Shown: in pieces, positions 63,536 to 64,000 of the stretch | How positions within the stretch are numbered: the stretch's first letter is position 1 | Layout: every line of letters starts with the position of its first letter | DNA from: Gonatopus flavifemur | Taxonomy: Eukaryota > Arthropoda > Insecta > Hymenoptera > Dryinidae | Length of the DNA stretch: 64,000 nt | Direction of reading: 5' to 3' | Assembly (NCBI GenBank): GCA_018340375.1 | Contig: JAFFJZ010000006.1 | Coordinates: 19,353,501-19,417,500, forward strand | Notes under the pieces: generated by a model | Seen by the model: the letters and a program-made list of their open reading frames with translations, nothing else | The model's database searches: none | What the model was told of the DNA's origin: nothing | Made by a program: the position numbers and the translations under genes

Positions 63536-64000
63536 GAACATTTTCTTTGCCCTGATTCTAATAAATCTTTCTTTCAATGGAGAAAAGTTTCATCAAACTA
63601 AAAACAAGAATTTTCAAATTGAAACAAAAATATATTCTTCCCTAAATTCGAAGAATATAATCTCACTGTTTCCATTCCAATGAATTATTTTGTTCATTGA
63701 AAACAAGTTTTATCAGAATGAAGGCAAAGAAATGATCCTTGAATCTAAGAAATTGGGTCCTCAGCGTATAGAAATTTGCTGGCAGTTTCAACAAGATTCT
63801 GCAGATTTTCGATGTTTACCCGAAATACCTTTCAGCACTTTTTTAGGCACTATAAACGTGCTGCTACTGACATCTATGACTCTGTGATGCACCGTATCCA
63901 ATTCGTTAACAAATTACACTTAGAAAAATAGTTTACCTGAATACGAATCTACTAAACATTTCATCACATCCAATAAAATTTCACTCGATTTCAGTAAATT

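Overview
The window looks like AT-rich, intron- or intergenic-type DNA from an animal, most likely an insect. The grounds are Mos1-like mariner relics, hAT-type elements with 8-bp target-site duplications (TSDs), dense TA-flanked MITEs, tRNA-like internal promoters inside repeats, and no bacterial-style operons. I found no intact protein-coding gene, rRNA, functional tRNA or CRISPR array. Open reading frames longer than 100 codons either lie in repeats or show no recognisable domain.

The window is a deeply nested graveyard of small non-autonomous DNA transposons. Four layers recur. (1) A 240-260 bp family, here called GCTG/CAGC, occurs about 25 times. It has CACGGAGAAAAA-type ends, a TA TSD and an interior of repeated GCTG...CAGC palindromes; many other elements have landed in its copies. 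(2) A set of MITEs with unrelated interiors share CAC(G/T/A)G...-AAAA ends and TA TSDs. (3) A second set of foldback elements share only CCC...GGG ends (rough consensus CCCANNTAGCACA) and variable 2-bp TSDs. (4) hAT elements have CAGTGTTGCC-, CAGGGCCG-, CAGTGCCGG- or CAGAGCCG-type ends with exact or near-exact 8-bp TSDs.

Layout. 0-7.4 kb: GCTG/CAGC copies, CCC elements at 672, 1790 and 5175, a 31-bp tandem repeat. 8.8-11.3 kb: a tRNA-like dispersed repeat split by a 1.2-kb foldback whose own terminus was hit by an hAT MITE. 13.7-17.98 kb: foldbacks and minisatellite-bearing elements. 19.2-24.2 kb: two near-identical 1082-bp elements in inverted orientation, each nested in another element inside a GCTG/CAGC copy. 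25.3-26.5 and 42.8-44.0 kb: two dead Mos1-type mariners sharing one internal stop. 31.8-34.5 kb: a 1.4-kb hAT inside a GCTG/CAGC copy, then a mariner tail and an hAT MITE. 37.6-40.2 kb: a CCC element and a TA MITE. 44.0-45.9 and 48.7-55.4 kb: dense foldbacks. 57.9-62.6 kb: hAT elements, a pogo/Tigger-like relic with a zinc-binding tail, a mariner fragment and nested foldbacks. Stretches between these (for example 2.2-4.75, 11.75-13.76, 27.3-29.1, 34.8-36.7, 38.2-40.0, 40.2-42.8, 46-48.7, 55.4-57.9, 62.6-63.4 kb) look single-copy and hold nothing I can assign.

How the parts work together: almost nothing here can move itself. The clean ends and TSDs imply that transposases encoded elsewhere mobilised these elements in trans: one recognising CACNG...AAAA ends with TA targets, one recognising CCC...GGG ends with 2-bp targets, and at least one hAT enzyme. 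The nesting gives a relative time order. All alignments were done by eye, so boundaries inside degraded copies are approximate.
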